Of a stretch of DNA of 35,550 nt, positions 16,316 through 25,870 are shown one piece after another. Positions within the stretch are counted from its first letter, which is position 1. Every line of letters begins with the position of its first letter. The position numbers and the translations under genes are program-made. A model generated the notes under the pieces. It worked only from the letters and a program-made list of their open reading frames with translations, did no database searches and was not told the origin of the DNA. The stretch comes from an uncultured Clostridia bacterium (GTDB lineage: Bacteria; Bacillota; Clostridia; Christensenellales; CAG-917): NCBI GenBank assembly GCA_947628855.1, contig CANRBM010000010.1:1-35550 (forward strand). The letters are read 5' to 3'.

Positions 16316-17277
16316 ACGTGCGCACCTCCTATGATATCTCTCAAATCTTTAATGCCGTATTTTTGCATAGCCGCGGGCAAAGCCTCTATAATATCCTTGC
16401 AGGCATACGGGTCCACGAGGTTTTGCGCCCCGACTTCCACCGCCGTCGCGCCCGCAAGCATAAACTCGATGACGTCCTCCGCGCTCGCTATGCCACCCAT
16501 GCCGATGATGGGGAGGTCTACCGCCTCGTACACCTCGTACACCATCCTCACCGCGACAGGCATTATCGCGCGCCCCGAAAATCCGCCCGCCTTGTTTGCG
16601 ATGACGGGTCGCTTGGTCTTTAGGTCTATGCGCATACCGAGCAGCGTATTGATGAGGCTTATGCCGTCCGCGCCGCCGTCTGCGCACGCCTTTGCTATGT
16701 CAACTATCGACGTGACGTTTGGCGTTAGTTTGATGTATACGGGCTTTTTCGCGACGTCCTTGACCGCCTTTGTCACCGCGTATGCGCATTTCGGATCCGT
16801 GCCGAAACTCATGCCGCCGCCGTGCACGTTGGGACAGCTGATGTTGATCTCGAGCAATCCTATCTGCTCTTCTTTGTCCAGCCTCGCGGCGGCATAGACG
16901 TAGTCGTCCACGCAAAAGCCGGAAATGTTTGCGATCGCGGGTTTACGGAAGCATTTTTTGAGCTTTGGTAACTCCTCGCTTATCACCCTTTCCACCCCGG
17001 GATTTTGAAGCCCTACGCTGTTTATGAGCCCCGCAGTGCACTCCGCTATGCGCGGGAGGGGATTGCCGTATCTTGCCTCTTTGGTCGTGCCCTTGAGCGC
17101 TATTGAACCCAAAATGTTTATGTCGTAAAAGTCCGCAAACTCATATCCGAAACCGAAAGTGCCCGACGCGGGAATGACGGGATTGTCAAGCGTAATGCCC
17201 GAAAGTGACACTTGAGTGGACAAATTTGACGCTTTAACTGTCGATTTTGTCATTTCGCAATTTTTATCGCTCACCAT
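16312..17277 (-). CDS. pyrD: Dihydroorotate dehydrogenase class 1B, catalytic subunit
   Basis: PyrD oxidises dihydroorotate to orotate with FMN, and in class 1B passes electrons through PyrK to NAD+. The 321-aa TIM barrel shows NPVIPASGTFGFG near residue 35 and the signature LLEINISCPNVHGGG near 145; its cysteine is the class 1 active-site base. The FMN phosphate site VDLPIIGMGGIASAEDVIEF is near 255 and GATAVEVGAQNL follows. The presence of pyrK next to it settles the 1B subtype. The start at 17277 has GGAGGTGAT directly upstream and overlaps the pyrK end by 7 bp. The N-terminus is about 20 residues longer than the shortest family members. Confidence 0.95.
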   Translation of the reverse strand: MVSDKNCEMTKSTVKASNLSTQVSLSGITLDNPVIPASGTFGFGYEFADFYDINILGSIALKGTTKEARYGNPLPRIAECTAGLINSVGLQNPGVERVISEELPKLKKCFRKPAIANISGFCVDDYVYAAARLDKEEQIGLLEINISCPNVHGGGMSFGTDPKCAYAVTKAVKDVAKKPVYIKLTPNVTSIVDIAKACADGGADGISLINTLLGMRIDLKTKRPVIANKAGGFSGRAIMPVAVRMVYEVYEAVDLPIIGMGGIASAEDVIEFMLAGATAVEVGAQNLVDPYACKDIIEALPAAMQKYGIKDLRDIIGGAHV

Positions 17278-17999
17278 ATCACCTCCGCCGCGTCAAAGAC
17301 GGGACCTTCCTTACACACGCGCTTTACGCCGTTTTTGGTCATTATGCTGCACCCCATACACGCGCCGAAGCCACACCCCATCCGCTCTTCGAGGGAGAGG
17401 GAACCGCTCATATCGAGTTTGGATACGGCTTTGAGCATTGGCAGCGGTCCGCATGCGTAATAGTGCGAAAAACTGCCTTCTATGGCGTCCGTCACAAAGC
17501 CTTTCGTGCCGTAACTTCCGTCCACCGTGGTCACCCTTACGTCCGCGCCGAGAGAGGAAAACTCCTTCTCGTAAAAAACTTCGTCCGCGGTGTTGAATCC
17601 CAAGACGACTGTGACTTTTTTGCCCTGTTCTGCAAGTTTTTTCGCAAGCAAGTAGAGGGGCGGGACTCCCACGCCGCCTCCCAAAAGCAGGGGGCTGTCC
17701 CCTGCGAGAGACAGGTCATAGCCGTTGCCGAGCCCCGTGAGGATATTCAGCGTATCTCCGCTCTTTTTTTTGGACATAACGTCCGTGCCATTGCCTACGA
17801 CTTTGTATATCAATGTCAAAATTCCGTCCGTGACGTCGCATACGGATATGGGACGACGCAGATACAGCCCGTCAAGCGCGACGTTCACAAACTGCCCCGC
17901 CGCCGTCACAAAGCGCGTATCCCCCGCTAGCGTCATCTCGTACACGTTTGAGGTGAGCGGGATATTTTCTTTTACGACAAAATCAACTGTCCTTCTCAT
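17271..17999 (-). CDS. pyrK: Dihydroorotate dehydrogenase electron-transfer subunit
   Basis: PyrK carries FAD and a 2Fe-2S cluster and links PyrD to NAD+. The 242-aa protein has an FAD-binding beta barrel with LRRPISVCDV near residue 50, an NAD-binding segment with LLLGGGVGVPPLYLLAKKL near 105, and a C-terminal cysteine set GCGFGACMGCSIMTKNG...KRVCKEGPVF that fits the 2Fe-2S ligands. The start has only a weak Shine-Dalgarno; the sequence just upstream is the third unit of a 16-nt tandem repeat. It overlaps pyrD by 7 bp. Confidence 0.94.
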   Translation of the reverse strand: MRRTVDFVVKENIPLTSNVYEMTLAGDTRFVTAAGQFVNVALDGLYLRRPISVCDVTDGILTLIYKVVGNGTDVMSKKKSGDTLNILTGLGNGYDLSLAGDSPLLLGGGVGVPPLYLLAKKLAEQGKKVTVVLGFNTADEVFYEKEFSSLGADVRVTTVDGSYGTKGFVTDAIEGSFSHYYACGPLPMLKAVSKLDMSGSLSLEERMGCGFGACMGCSIMTKNGVKRVCKEGPVFDAAEVIW

Positions 18000-18008
18000 A
18001 TCAATACA

Positions 18009-18056
18009 AATTTCTCGCGTCTATTATTTCACACGTATATCGTTTCACGCGTCTAT
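18009..18056. repeat. Three contiguous 16-nt tandem repeats across the carB stop
   Basis: On the minus strand the units are ATAGACGCGTGAAACG, ATATACGTGTGAAATA and ATAGACGCGAGAAATT, in immediate succession. The carB TGA lies in the first unit, and the third ends 9 bp before the pyrK start. The array makes up nearly all of the carB-pyrK spacer. Confidence 0.75.
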
Positions 18057-21000
18057 AGTGGATATGGTTATTGTGATCTCCTCAAGCACGTCAAGGAGCA
18101 CCCTCACCGTGTCGAGGGAGGAGAACATAGTCACGTTGTTTTCGACGGCGCAACGGCGTATGAGGTAGCCGTCCGACTCCTGCGAGAGGGAGTCTATGTC
18201 GCGCGTGCTTATGACGTAATTGACGTATCCCTTACGGATCGAGTCCAAAATGTCGTCTGAGCCCTCGCTGATCTTCTGCTTTGTGCGCGTGCGTATGCCA
18301 TGCTCCTTCAAGAACTTCGCCGTGCCCGCGGTCGCCTCGATGTTGAAGCCGAGCTTATAAAATCTGCGTATGAGCGGAAGCGCCTCCTCCTTGTCCTTGT
18401 CCGCGACGGTGACGAGTATCGTGCCGTAGTTGACGACGTTCATTCCGCTCGCCTGGAGCGCCTTATAAAGCGCCCTCGTCAAGCTCTTGTCATAGCCTAT
18501 CGCCTCGCCCGTGGACTTCATCTCGGGTGAGAGGTAGGCGTCGAGCCCTATTATTTTCGAGAAGGAGAACGCGGGCACCTTGACATAATGCTTTTCCTTT
18601 TCCTTGGGATATAGTTCATTAAATCCCTGCTCCTTGAGCGATTTGCCGAGTATGACGCGCGTGCCTATGTCCGCGAGGCTGTAGCCCGTAGATTTCGAGA
18701 GGAAGGGCACCGTGCGCGAGGAGCGCGGATTGACCTCTATCACATACACCTTTTCATTTTTATCCACTATGAATTGGATGTTGTAAAGCCCGACGATGCC
18801 TATGCCGAGGCCGAGCTGTTTTGTATATTGCAAAATTGTATCCTTCGCCTTTTGCGAAACGCTTATAGTGGGATAGACGGATATTGAGTCGCCCGAGTGT
18901 ATGCCCGTACGCTCCACAAGCTCCATAATACCGGGACAGAACACGTCCGTGCCGTCGCACACCGCGTCAACTTCAAGCTCCTTGCCTATTATGTACTTGT
19001 CCACGAGCACGGGCTGTTTTTCATCGATCTTGACGGCTGTGGCAAGATATATTCTGAGCGCCTTTTCGCTGCCGACTATCTGCATCGCCCTGCCGCCCAG
19101 CACATAGCTTGGGCGCACGAGCACGGGATAGCCTATCTCTTCGGCGACCCTCACGCCCTCTTCCACGCTTGTGACCGCCATGCCGCGGGGTTGAGGTATG
19201 CCCAATTCCTCCATAACTTTTTCAAAGGCGTCCCTGTTTTCCGCGCGCTCTATGGCGTCTTGGTCCGTGCCTATTATCTTGACTCCGCGCGCCGCAAGCC
19301 CGCCCGCGAGGTTTATAGCCGTCTGCCCGCCCAAAGACGCGATGACTCCGTCCGGTTTTTCGAGCGTGAGTATGTTCATTACATCCTCGACCGTGAGCGG
19401 CTCGAAGTAAAGTTTGTCGGAGCAGGTGTAGTCCGTGGAGACGGTCTCGGGGTTGTTGTTGATGACGATAGCCTCAAAGCCGCTCTCCTTTATCGTCTTG
19501 ACCGCGTGCACCGTGGAGTAGTCGAATTCCACGCCCTGCCCTATGCGTATGGGGCCAGAGCCGAGCACTACTATCTTGTGCCTGTTTGAAACTATGGACT
19601 CGTTCTCGCGCTCGTAACTGCTGTAGAAATAGGGCACATAGCTCTTGAACTCGCTCGCGCAGGTGTCGATCATCTTGTAGACGGGCATTATGTTCTTTTG
19701 CCGTCTGAGCTCGTATACATTGTCCTCGTCCGTCTGCCAGAGTTTGGCGATGTATGCGTCCGAAAATCCCATGCGCTTTGCGCCGTACAGCACTTCCGCG
19801 TCGAAGGGCGCCGCCTCGACCACCTTCTCATAGTCCGTGATATTCTTGAATTTCTCGAGGAAAAGCGGGTCTATCTTGGTTATTTTTGCGAGCTCGTTTA
19901 CTGTGACGCCGCGCCTCAGCAGCTCCGCGAGCGCGTAAAGCCTGTCGTCCCTGCCCTCCTTGATGTATTCCTTGAGCTCGGGTATGCCGTAGCTGTCGAA
20001 TTTTGAATGGTAGATGTGATTTACGCCCACTTCGAGGGAGCGCACCGCTTTGAGCAAGCTCTCCTCTATCGTCCTGCCCACGCTCATGACCTCGCCCGTC
20101 GCCTTCATCTGCGTGGAGAGCTTGTTTGAGACAGTGCTGAACTTGTCGAAGGGGAAGCGCGCTATCTTTGTCACCACGTAGTCGAGCGTAGGCTCGAAGC
20201 ACGCGGGAGTGTTGGCGAGCTGTATCTCGTCGAGCGTCATGCCCACCGCTATCTTCGCCGAAACGCGCGCTATGGGGTAGCCGCTCGCCTTGGACGCGAG
20301 CGCGGAAGAGCGCGATACGCGGGGATTGACCTCAATCAGGAAGTAGTCGAATGACTGCGGATCCAGCGCGAATTGCACGTTGCAGCCGCCCTCTATCTTG
20401 AGCGCGCGGATTATCTTGAGCGCGGAGTCGCGCAGCATATGATATTCCTTATTGGTGAGCGTTTGCGAGGGTGCGACGACCATTGAGTCGCCCGTATGTA
20501 CGCCGACGGGGTCTATATTTTCCATATTGCAGACGGTTATGGCGGTGTCGTTGGCGTCGCGCATGACCTCGTACTCTATCTCCTTAAATCCCTTTATGGA
20601 CTTTTCGACGAGCACTTGATGCACGGGAGAGAGCATGAGCGCGTTTTTCATTATCTCTCTGAACTCCTCCTCATTGTCCGCAAAACCGCCGCCCGTGCCG
20701 CCCAAAGTGAACGCGGGACGAAGCACGACGGGATAGCCTATCTCTTCAGCCGCTTTTACGCCCTCCTCCATGCTGAACGCGATGATGGAAGGCAGTACGG
20801 GCTCGCCCAAAGAGAGACAAAGCTCCTTGAATTTCTCTCTGTCCTCAGCCATTTCAATGGACTCGGGACTAGTGCCCAAAAGCTCCACTCCGCACTCGTC
20901 GAGGACGCCTTTTTTGGCAAGTTGGACGGCGAGGTTGAGTCCCGTCTGTCCGCCTATGCCGGGGACTATGGCGTCGGGGCGCTCATAGCGCAATATCTTT

Positions 21001-21224
21001 GCGAGGTACTCGAGCGTGAGCGGCTCCATATACACCTTGTCCGCGACGGTTGTGTCCGTCATGATCGTAGCGGGATTGGAGTTTGCGAGCACCACTTCAT
21101 AGCCCTCTTCTCTCAAGGCGAGGCAAGCCTGCGTGCCCGCGTAATCGAATTCCGCCGCCTGCCCTATAACGATGGGGCCGGAGCCGATGACAAGTATTTT
21201 TTTAAGATCCGTTCTCTTAGGCAT
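18045..21224 (-). CDS. carB: Carbamoyl-phosphate synthase large chain
   Basis: CarB makes carbamoyl phosphate from bicarbonate, ATP and the ammonia delivered by CarA. The 1059-aa protein has the expected duplicated layout. The first half starts [22 protein letters not shown], with the ATP-grasp end [24 protein letters not shown] near residue 295. The oligomerisation region follows at ~400-545. The second half begins [20 protein letters not shown] near 555, with [23 protein letters not shown] near 835. A C-terminal MGS-type allosteric domain covers ~930-1059. All expected parts are present and the length is normal. The start overlaps the carA stop by 8 bp. The 45-bp gap to pyrK is a 16-nt tandem repeat. 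Confidence 0.97.
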   Translation of the reverse strand: MPKRTDLKKILVIGSGPIVIGQAAEFDYAGTQACLALREEGYEVVLANSNPATIMTDTTVADKVYMEPLTLEYLAKILRYERPDAIVPGIGGQTGLNLAVQLAKKGVLDECGVELLGTSPESIEMAEDREKFKELCLSLGEPVLPSIIAFSMEEGVKAAEEIGYPVVLRPAFTLGGTGGGFADNEEEFREIMKNALMLSPVHQVLVEKSIKGFKEIEYEVMRDANDTAITVCNMENIDPVGVHTGDSMVVAPSQTLTNKEYHMLRDSALKIIRALKIEGGCNVQFALDPQSFDYFLIEVNPRVSRSSALASKASGYPIARVSAKIAVGMTLDEIQLANTPACFEPTLDYVVTKIARFPFDKFSTVSNKLSTQMKATGEVMSVGRTIEESLLKAVRSLEVGVNHIYHSKFDSYGIPELKEYIKEGRDDRLYALAELLRRGVTVNELAKITKIDPLFLEKFKNITDYEKVVEAAPFDAEVLYGAKRMGFSDAYIAKLWQTDEDNVYELRRQKNIMPVYKMIDTCASEFKSYVPYFYSSYERENESIVSNRHKIVVLGSGPIRIGQGVEFDYSTVHAVKTIKESGFEAIVINNNPETVSTDYTCSDKLYFEPLTVEDVMNILTLEKPDGVIASLGGQTAINLAGGLAARGVKIIGTDQDAIERAENRDAFEKVMEELGIPQPRGMAVTSVEEGVRVAEEIGYPVLVRPSYVLGGRAMQIVGSEKALRIYLATAVKIDEKQPVLVDKYIIGKELEVDAVCDGTDVFCPGIMELVERTGIHSGDSISVYPTISVSQKAKDTILQYTKQLGLGIGIVGLYNIQFIVDKNEKVYVIEVNPRSSRTVPFLSKSTGYSLADIGTRVILGKSLKEQGFNELYPKEKEKHYVKVPAFSFSKIIGLDAYLSPEMKSTGEAIGYDKSLTRALYKALQASGMNVVNYGTILVTVADKDKEEALPLIRRFYKLGFNIEATAGTAKFLKEHGIRTRTKQKISEGSDDILDSIRKGYVNYVISTRDIDSLSQESDGYLIRRCAVENNVTMFSSLDTVRVLLDVLEEITITISTIDA

Positions 21225-22308
21225 TCCTGTTTTCCTCCATCAAATTTATGAACAAGTCGAAAAGATAGCTCGAATCCTGCGGACCGGGAGCGCTTTCGGG
21301 GTGGTATTGTACGCTGAAAACCTTGTGTTTTACGTCCTGCATGCCCTCTACGGTGCCGTCAAGCAGATTTATGTGCGTGACTTTGAGTCCCGTGCCCTTC
21401 AGACTTTCGGGAAGCACCGCGTAGGAGTGGTTTTGCGACGTCATCTCTATCTTGCCCGTCTCCAGCCTCTTGACGGGATGGTTGCCGCCGCGATGTCCGA
21501 ATTTTAGCTTGTACGTCTTGCCCCCTCTCGCGAGCGCGATGAGTTGATGTCCCAGGCATATGCCGAACATTGGATATTTACCGTACAGTTTTGCGACTGT
21601 CTTTATCGTGTCCGCGTTATCCTCGGGGTCGCCGGGACCGTTTGAGAGGAAGATACCGTCTGGCGAGAGCTTGACTATCTCTTCATACGTCGTGTTGTAA
21701 GGCACTATCGTAACGTCGCATCCGCGCGCATTGAGGCAGCGTACTATGTTCTGTTTCATGCCGCAATCTATGGCGACGACGCTGTACTTCGCATGCGGAG
21801 CGCGGCTGAAATTGCGCTTTTTGCTGCTCACCCTCGCCACAGCGTCATGCGGCACGGGAGAGGCGGCTATGAGCAGAAGCCCCTCCGCCGTCGGCATATC
21901 TGCGGGACATATGCACACCCTGCGCGAGCCGAAGTCGCGTATGGAGCGCGTGAGCATCCTCGTGTCCACTCCCGAAATACCGGGGATGCCGTACTCGTCA
22001 AGCAGCTCGCCGAGCGTCTCCACGCTGCGGAAGTTGGAGGGCAAATCGTTATAGTCCCTCACGACGAGCGCGCCTATCGTGGGACGCTTTGTCTCGAAAT
22101 CCTCCTTGGCGATGCCGTAGTTGCCTATCACGGGATATGTCATGACCACCGCCTGATCCGTGTAGGAGGGGTCGGAAACTATCTCCTGATATCCGACTAC
22201 GGACGTGTTGAAAACGATCTCGAACACGAAAACGCCGTCTGTCCTGCCGAATGCGGTACCGTAATACTCGGTGCCGTCGTCCATGATTATCTTTCTGTCA
22301 AATTCCAT
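21217..22308 (-). CDS. carA: Carbamoyl-phosphate synthase small chain (glutaminase)
   Basis: CarA hydrolyses glutamine and channels ammonia to CarB. The 363-aa protein has the N-terminal CarA-specific domain ([15 protein letters not shown], with SNPSYT-like [16 protein letters not shown] near 60). The class I amidotransferase domain runs from about 180. Its nucleophile lies in [17 protein letters not shown] near 255, and the His-Glu pair is in [13 protein letters not shown] near 340. The gene overlaps pyrC by 22 bp and carB by 8 bp. Placement in the pyr operon suggests that this CPSase mainly serves pyrimidine synthesis. Confidence 0.96.
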   Translation of the reverse strand: MEFDRKIIMDDGTEYYGTAFGRTDGVFVFEIVFNTSVVGYQEIVSDPSYTDQAVVMTYPVIGNYGIAKEDFETKRPTIGALVVRDYNDLPSNFRSVETLGELLDEYGIPGISGVDTRMLTRSIRDFGSRRVCICPADMPTAEGLLLIAASPVPHDAVARVSSKKRNFSRAPHAKYSVVAIDCGMKQNIVRCLNARGCDVTIVPYNTTYEEIVKLSPDGIFLSNGPGDPEDNADTIKTVAKLYGKYPMFGICLGHQLIALARGGKTYKLKFGHRGGNHPVKRLETGKIEMTSQNHSYAVLPESLKGTGLKVTHINLLDGTVEGMQDVKHKVFSVQYHPESAPGPQDSSYLFDLFINLMEENRNA

Positions 22309-23471
22309 ACGGTCTTGCCTCCGATATCAAGTTTAACGCATCTTCCGAAAACTTTTCTGCCCTCGAACGGGGTAGCCTTGCCCTTGGAAAGAAATTCCGC
22401 GGGGTCTATCACATATTCCTCGCTAACGTCCCAAAGCGCCTCGCCCTCGACGGGTATCCCAAAGCGCTTTGACGGCGCGTAGCACATCAGATCTATAAGC
22501 CTCTCTAGCGATATGACGCCCTTTTTCACAAGATCTGTATACAGCACGGGAAAGGCGCACTCAAGCCCCACGACGCCCATAGCGCTATGCTCAAGCCCCT
22601 TCGCCTTCTCCTCGGCGGAGTGTGGCGCGTGGTCCGTAGCTATCATATCAATAGTGCCGTCCTTCAAGCCCTCTATGAGCGCGAGCCTGTCCTCGCGGGA
22701 GCGGAGCGGCGGATTCATCTTGAAACGCCCGTCCTCTCTCATATCGTTTTCGTCCAGCACAAGATAGTGAGGCGCGGTCTCGCAGGTCACGTCCACGCCC
22801 CTCGCCTTTGCCTCGCGAATGAGCTGTACGCTCTCCTTCGTCGAGATGTGGCACACGTGATATTTCGCGCCCGTCTCTTCTGCGAGGAGAAGGTCGCGCT
22901 CTATCTGTCTCCACTCGCTCTCGCTCGATATGCCTTTATGCCCGTGTTCGAGCGCGTACTTGCCCGCGTGCACGTATCCGCCCGCTCTGAGCGCGTCGTC
23001 CTCGCAATGCGCGGCGATAATGACTCCCTCTTTTGCTGCAAGCCGCATGGCGCGGCGCATCGTGTCCTCGCTCTGTACGCCCCTGCCGTCGTCCGAAAAC
23101 GCCACGGCGCGTCCCTTGAGCGCGTGGAGATCCACAAGCTCTCCGCCCTTTTCGCCAACGGTTATAGCGGCATAGGGATACACCCTCACCTTCGCGTCGC
23201 GGGCAATTATGTCCTCGAGCGTCCTCAAATTTTCGTCCGAATCGGGCACCGGAGAGAGGTTCGGCATACAGCAGACCGCGCTAAAACCCCCTCTCGCCGC
23301 CGCGAGCGTGCCGCTTGCCACCGTCTCTTTATAAGAAAAACCCGGCTCCCTCAAATGTACGTGTACATCAATGAGACCGGGCAATTTCAAATATTTATCC
23401 TCAAAAACGGGAGACTCGGGCGCTGTTACGCCCTGTATGCGGCAATTCTTTCCCTTGAACTTCGGCATCAT
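22287..23471 (-). CDS. pyrC: Dihydroorotase
   Basis: Dihydroorotase closes carbamoylaspartate to dihydroorotate, the third step. The 394-aa protein is a class I (PyrC/PyrX-like amidohydrolase) form. The metal ligands are visible in PGLIDVHVHLREPGFSYKE near residue 40 and in the later IIAAHCEDD and YHVCHISTKES histidines. The catalytic aspartate is in MIATDHAPHSAEEKAKG near 290. The track start at 23510 adds MAPSRRGLLGGAE, which is leader sequence. I chose the ATG at 23471 (MMPKFKGKN) because GGGAGGT lies six bases upstream. It is the first gene of the operon, about 60 nt from the predicted transcription start. Confidence 0.94.
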   Translation of the reverse strand: MMPKFKGKNCRIQGVTAPESPVFEDKYLKLPGLIDVHVHLREPGFSYKETVASGTLAAARGGFSAVCCMPNLSPVPDSDENLRTLEDIIARDAKVRVYPYAAITVGEKGGELVDLHALKGRAVAFSDDGRGVQSEDTMRRAMRLAAKEGVIIAAHCEDDALRAGGYVHAGKYALEHGHKGISSESEWRQIERDLLLAEETGAKYHVCHISTKESVQLIREAKARGVDVTCETAPHYLVLDENDMREDGRFKMNPPLRSREDRLALIEGLKDGTIDMIATDHAPHSAEEKAKGLEHSAMGVVGLECAFPVLYTDLVKKGVISLERLIDLMCYAPSKRFGIPVEGEALWDVSEEYVIDPAEFLSKGKATPFEGRKVFGRCVKLDIGGKTVWNLTER

Positions 23472-23536
23472 TTCCGCACCTCCCAAAAGCCCGCGACGCG
23501 ACGGCGCCATACCGCCTCGCCTTGGACATTGCTATT

Positions 23537-23565
23537 GTTATAAACTTTTTGCTCAAATTTGTCAA
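23537..23565 (-). promoter_or_regulatory. Sigma-A promoter of the pyr operon
   Basis: On the minus strand a perfect -35 TTGACA and a -10 TATAAC are exactly 17 bp apart, with AT-rich DNA upstream (23570-23620) that could act as an UP element. The leader to pyrC is about 60 nt. It holds no convincing PyrR-binding loop and no terminator-like hairpin, so the control mode is not evident. The rest of the 280-bp gap has no gene. Confidence 0.85.
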
Positions 23566-23641
23566 ACGATTTTAAAGACAAAAATATAGATATATTATAT
23601 AAAATACAATATGTATTTTCAGATGGATTTTCGTGTGTATT

Positions 23642-23690
23642 ATTGCGCGCACGTTTGCTTGCATGAAATGTCCGACCTCGCTCGCGCAAT
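23642..23690. repeat. Inverted repeat upstream of the pyr promoter
   Basis: ATTGCGCG (23642-23649) and CGCGCAAT (23683-23690) are perfect 8-bp arms around a 33-nt spacer. It lies about 80 bp upstream of the pyr -35 box and 100 bp after the stop of the upstream gene. It might be an operator or a weak 3'-end structure. No T run follows on either strand. Confidence 0.4.
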
Positions 23691-23790
23691 ACAAAACCTA
23701 TACTTCAAAAAAGTCGTCCCGCGGACGCTTTTACGGATTTGCACTTTTAATATAAAACAGTCCCCCGAATGAAATTCGAGTCCGAAATCG

Positions 23791-24852
23791 TCAAGAGTGC
23801 GCGAAAAAGTTTACGCCGAGTTTGACATAGCCGCCGAGCGCGGAGTCCACGCAGTCGAAGTCGCTACCCTCAAGCCATATGCACACATAACAATACATGA
23901 TGCCGCCGCGCGCGAGCGTTGTAGTATTTTTGAATACGAAGTCCTCTCCGAAAGGCTCCGTAGGCTCGAGGAAACCGTTTGCCAGCGCGTCCTCTGTCGT
24001 CATGCCGTACGGGGAGTCCAGCTTTTTGAAAAAGTCGTTTTGCCAATCGAAATCGGGAGCGTCCGAGCCGACGGGATACGCGACGTATTCAAGATAGCCG
24101 TCCTCAGCGCTCCGCCCTTCGTTCAGCTTTGTACATGCAAGCCGCGGGTCGTCGCTTAGCGCGGCATACACCCGTACGTTCGTCCTTTCAAGCTGGTCGG
24201 ATATATCGCCATCGGGAGCTTTTATGCTCTCGCCCCACATGACTCGCACCGCGTCCTTCAACCCGCTGTTGTTGTCGTAGTCGAGCGCCATCTCGTAGTC
24301 AACGGTGACGTCAGTATCGCTGTCGTTGCGCAGCATACAGGTGAAACGAATGAAATTTTTGCCGTTGTCCACCCCGATCGGGATGTCGTCGCCCGTCAAC
24401 AGGGCGCGGACATAGCCTTTGTCATCTATCTTTTCCTGTTCATAGACGGGGCTGTAGCTGACATTCCAAAACTCTGACGGACCTTCCGCGTCGAGATAGG
24501 TCGCCCAATAGGTATCGTCGAAGGATAGGGAGATATGGCTGTCGTCGTCGGGCGAGCTCGCCGTAATGCGGACGTCGTTGCTACGGTCGAAAAGCAGCAA
24601 AATATACGCGAGCAACGTCACAATGAGCGAGACGACAAGCACTATCACCGCAACTCTCTTGACTTTGCGGCGCAGCTCCTCCCGTTTTATCCTCTTTTTG
24701 GCAACGATGGAGTTTTCGCCCGCGGCGTCTAAGTCCGCGCGCGTCTCGGGACTATAGTCGGAAGAGCCGTCTCTCTGCGCGGAGGACGCGCCTTTGCCCG
24801 ACTCGTTCATACCGTCCAAAGTCAGATTGGAATTTTCCAACTCGTCGCTCAT
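23791..24852 (-). CDS. Single-pass membrane protein of unknown function, possibly CalY/TasA-like outside
   Basis: I do not recognise a named family with certainty. Residues 1-65 are hydrophilic and should be cytoplasmic, ending in a basic stretch (KKRIKREELRRKVKR). One membrane helix follows (VAVIVLVVSLIVTLLAYILLLF, ~66-87). About 265 acidic extracellular residues follow, rich in Asp and in beta-type sequence. The C-terminal IMYCYVCIWLEGSDFDCVDSALGG resembles, from memory, the WLEG-D-xDC ending of camelysin/TasA-like secreted proteins of Firmicutes; this is inference only. The start ATG follows a GGGATATTTT region. It has its own promoter at 24967-24995 with two TTGTCGAT boxes just downstream. 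Codon use is like its neighbours. Confidence 0.8.
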   Translation of the reverse strand: MSDELENSNLTLDGMNESGKGASSAQRDGSSDYSPETRADLDAAGENSIVAKKRIKREELRRKVKRVAVIVLVVSLIVTLLAYILLLFDRSNDVRITASSPDDDSHISLSFDDTYWATYLDAEGPSEFWNVSYSPVYEQEKIDDKGYVRALLTGDDIPIGVDNGKNFIRFTCMLRNDSDTDVTVDYEMALDYDNNSGLKDAVRVMWGESIKAPDGDISDQLERTNVRVYAALSDDPRLACTKLNEGRSAEDGYLEYVAYPVGSDAPDFDWQNDFFKKLDSPYGMTTEDALANGFLEPTEPFGEDFVFKNTTTLARGGIMYCYVCIWLEGSDFDCVDSALGGYVKLGVNFFAHS

Positions 24853-24936
24853 AAAATATCCCTATTCTTCGATTTTCCGCGAAGGCGCTTTGCGGAGTAT
24901 AAGATCGCAAATTTTGTACCGTCCGCGCGCCGAAAT

Positions 24937-24954
24937 ATCGACAAAAATCGACAA
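24937..24954 (-). promoter_or_regulatory. Two TTGTCGAT boxes 10 bp apart downstream of a promoter
   Basis: On the minus strand TTGTCGATTT and TTGTCGATAT are direct repeats with a period of exactly 10 bp, starting roughly 13 bp after the -10 box at 24967. The core TGTCGA is close to the Spo0A box TGTCGAA; tandem 0A boxes spaced by one helical turn just downstream of a promoter are known at Bacillus abrB. The role is inferred, and the last base of the core differs (T instead of A). Confidence 0.4.
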
Positions 24955-24966
24955 TATGTTGAAGAT

Positions 24967-24995
24967 ATTATATCAAAAAGCGCCCGACTGCGCAA
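24967..24995 (-). promoter_or_regulatory. Extended -10 promoter of the 353-aa membrane protein gene
   Basis: On the minus strand TGATATAAT provides a perfect -10 with the TGn extension; TTGCGC lies 17 bp upstream as a weak -35. The leader to the start codon is about 110 nt. No other element is evident in the 258-bp gap to the nitroreductase gene. Confidence 0.6.
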
Positions 24996-25110
24996 CAGCT
25001 TTTTTATGCGGAGAATACAACAATACTTCACGCCGTCATAGGGCGCGAAATAATGCGGAAAATTCCCAAAGAATGCGATAAATGCAAATATGGGGCGCAA
25101 AACGAGGGTC

Positions 25111-25773
25111 TCACTCAAAGACGAAGTTTTCTTTGCCCGCGCCCAGCTCGAAGTGGAGCTTCGCTATGCCGAGATCCGTCTTTGCATACGGTCCCATGCC
25201 GTGCGTCGCCTTGACTTTGTCCTCTTCAAGCTCGAAACGAAACTTTTGCTGATTTATCGCCGTAGGCGCGAGCAGCGCGAATTCCACTCCCCTCTTGAAC
25301 CATTCGGGGCTTGCCTCAGAAATATTGCTCACATCCTCGGGGCTCTTTGAGCGGTGGGGTTTGCCCTCGTTCTCGCCGTAGCCGACCGTGATTATCATAT
25401 GGATCTTTTCGCCTTCCGCGATATCAAGCGCTTCGGGGATCTTCTTGTAGCTGCCCGCGACCCAGCAAGTGCCAAGCCCGAGTTGCCTCGCAAGCAGGAC
25501 AAGCCTCTCGCCGTAGTAGCCGACCTTCTCCTCACAGCCGTCTTTGGGCGCGACCATTGCGATATAGTTGACCGCGTTTTTAAAGCTGCCGTATCTTGCA
25601 AGAAGACAGTTCATCGCCTTAGGCTCGTTGAGCGCGAGTTGAAGATGCAGCCCGCCCTCGGCGTTGCTCTTTGCGATCTCTTCCCTAAGTTTGTCCGCGA
25701 TGTCTTGACCAAGGGGCTCCGCCTTGTATTGTCTCACGCTATGGCGCGCCCTCATTGCCTCGAAAATATCCAT
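25111..25773 (-). CDS. Nitroreductase-family flavoprotein
   Basis: The 220-aa protein begins MDIFEAMRARHSVRQYKAEPL, the usual FMN-contacting start of nitroreductases, and has LVLLARQLGLGTCWVAGSYKK near residue 110 and IHMIITVGYGENEGKPHRSKS near 145. The form, with two half-repeats in one chain, fits the TM1586-type (putative TM nitroreductase) group. Such enzymes use NAD(P)H to reduce diverse substrates; the substrate cannot be read here. The track begins at 25779 with a GTG two codons earlier; AGAGG five bases before the ATG at 25773 supports the later start. It has its own consensus promoter and appears to be a single-gene unit. Confidence 0.88.
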   Translation of the reverse strand: MDIFEAMRARHSVRQYKAEPLGQDIADKLREEIAKSNAEGGLHLQLALNEPKAMNCLLARYGSFKNAVNYIAMVAPKDGCEEKVGYYGERLVLLARQLGLGTCWVAGSYKKIPEALDIAEGEKIHMIITVGYGENEGKPHRSKSPEDVSNISEASPEWFKRGVEFALLAPTAINQQKFRFELEEDKVKATHGMGPYAKTDLGIAKLHFELGAGKENFVFE

Positions 25774-25870
25774 AAACACCTCTTTATTTGCGCGTTTTCG
25801 ACATTTAAACTGCCAATTCGCGCAAACTCAAAAAATTAAGCTTGACAAAAGTTGCTTCCTTTCCGCCTAT

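Noticed and set aside
23484-23535. PyrR-binding loop in the pyr leader (GTCCAAGGCGAGGC)
   Set aside because: It looks a little like the UCCNGNGAGG core but has two extra bases and no stem that fits.
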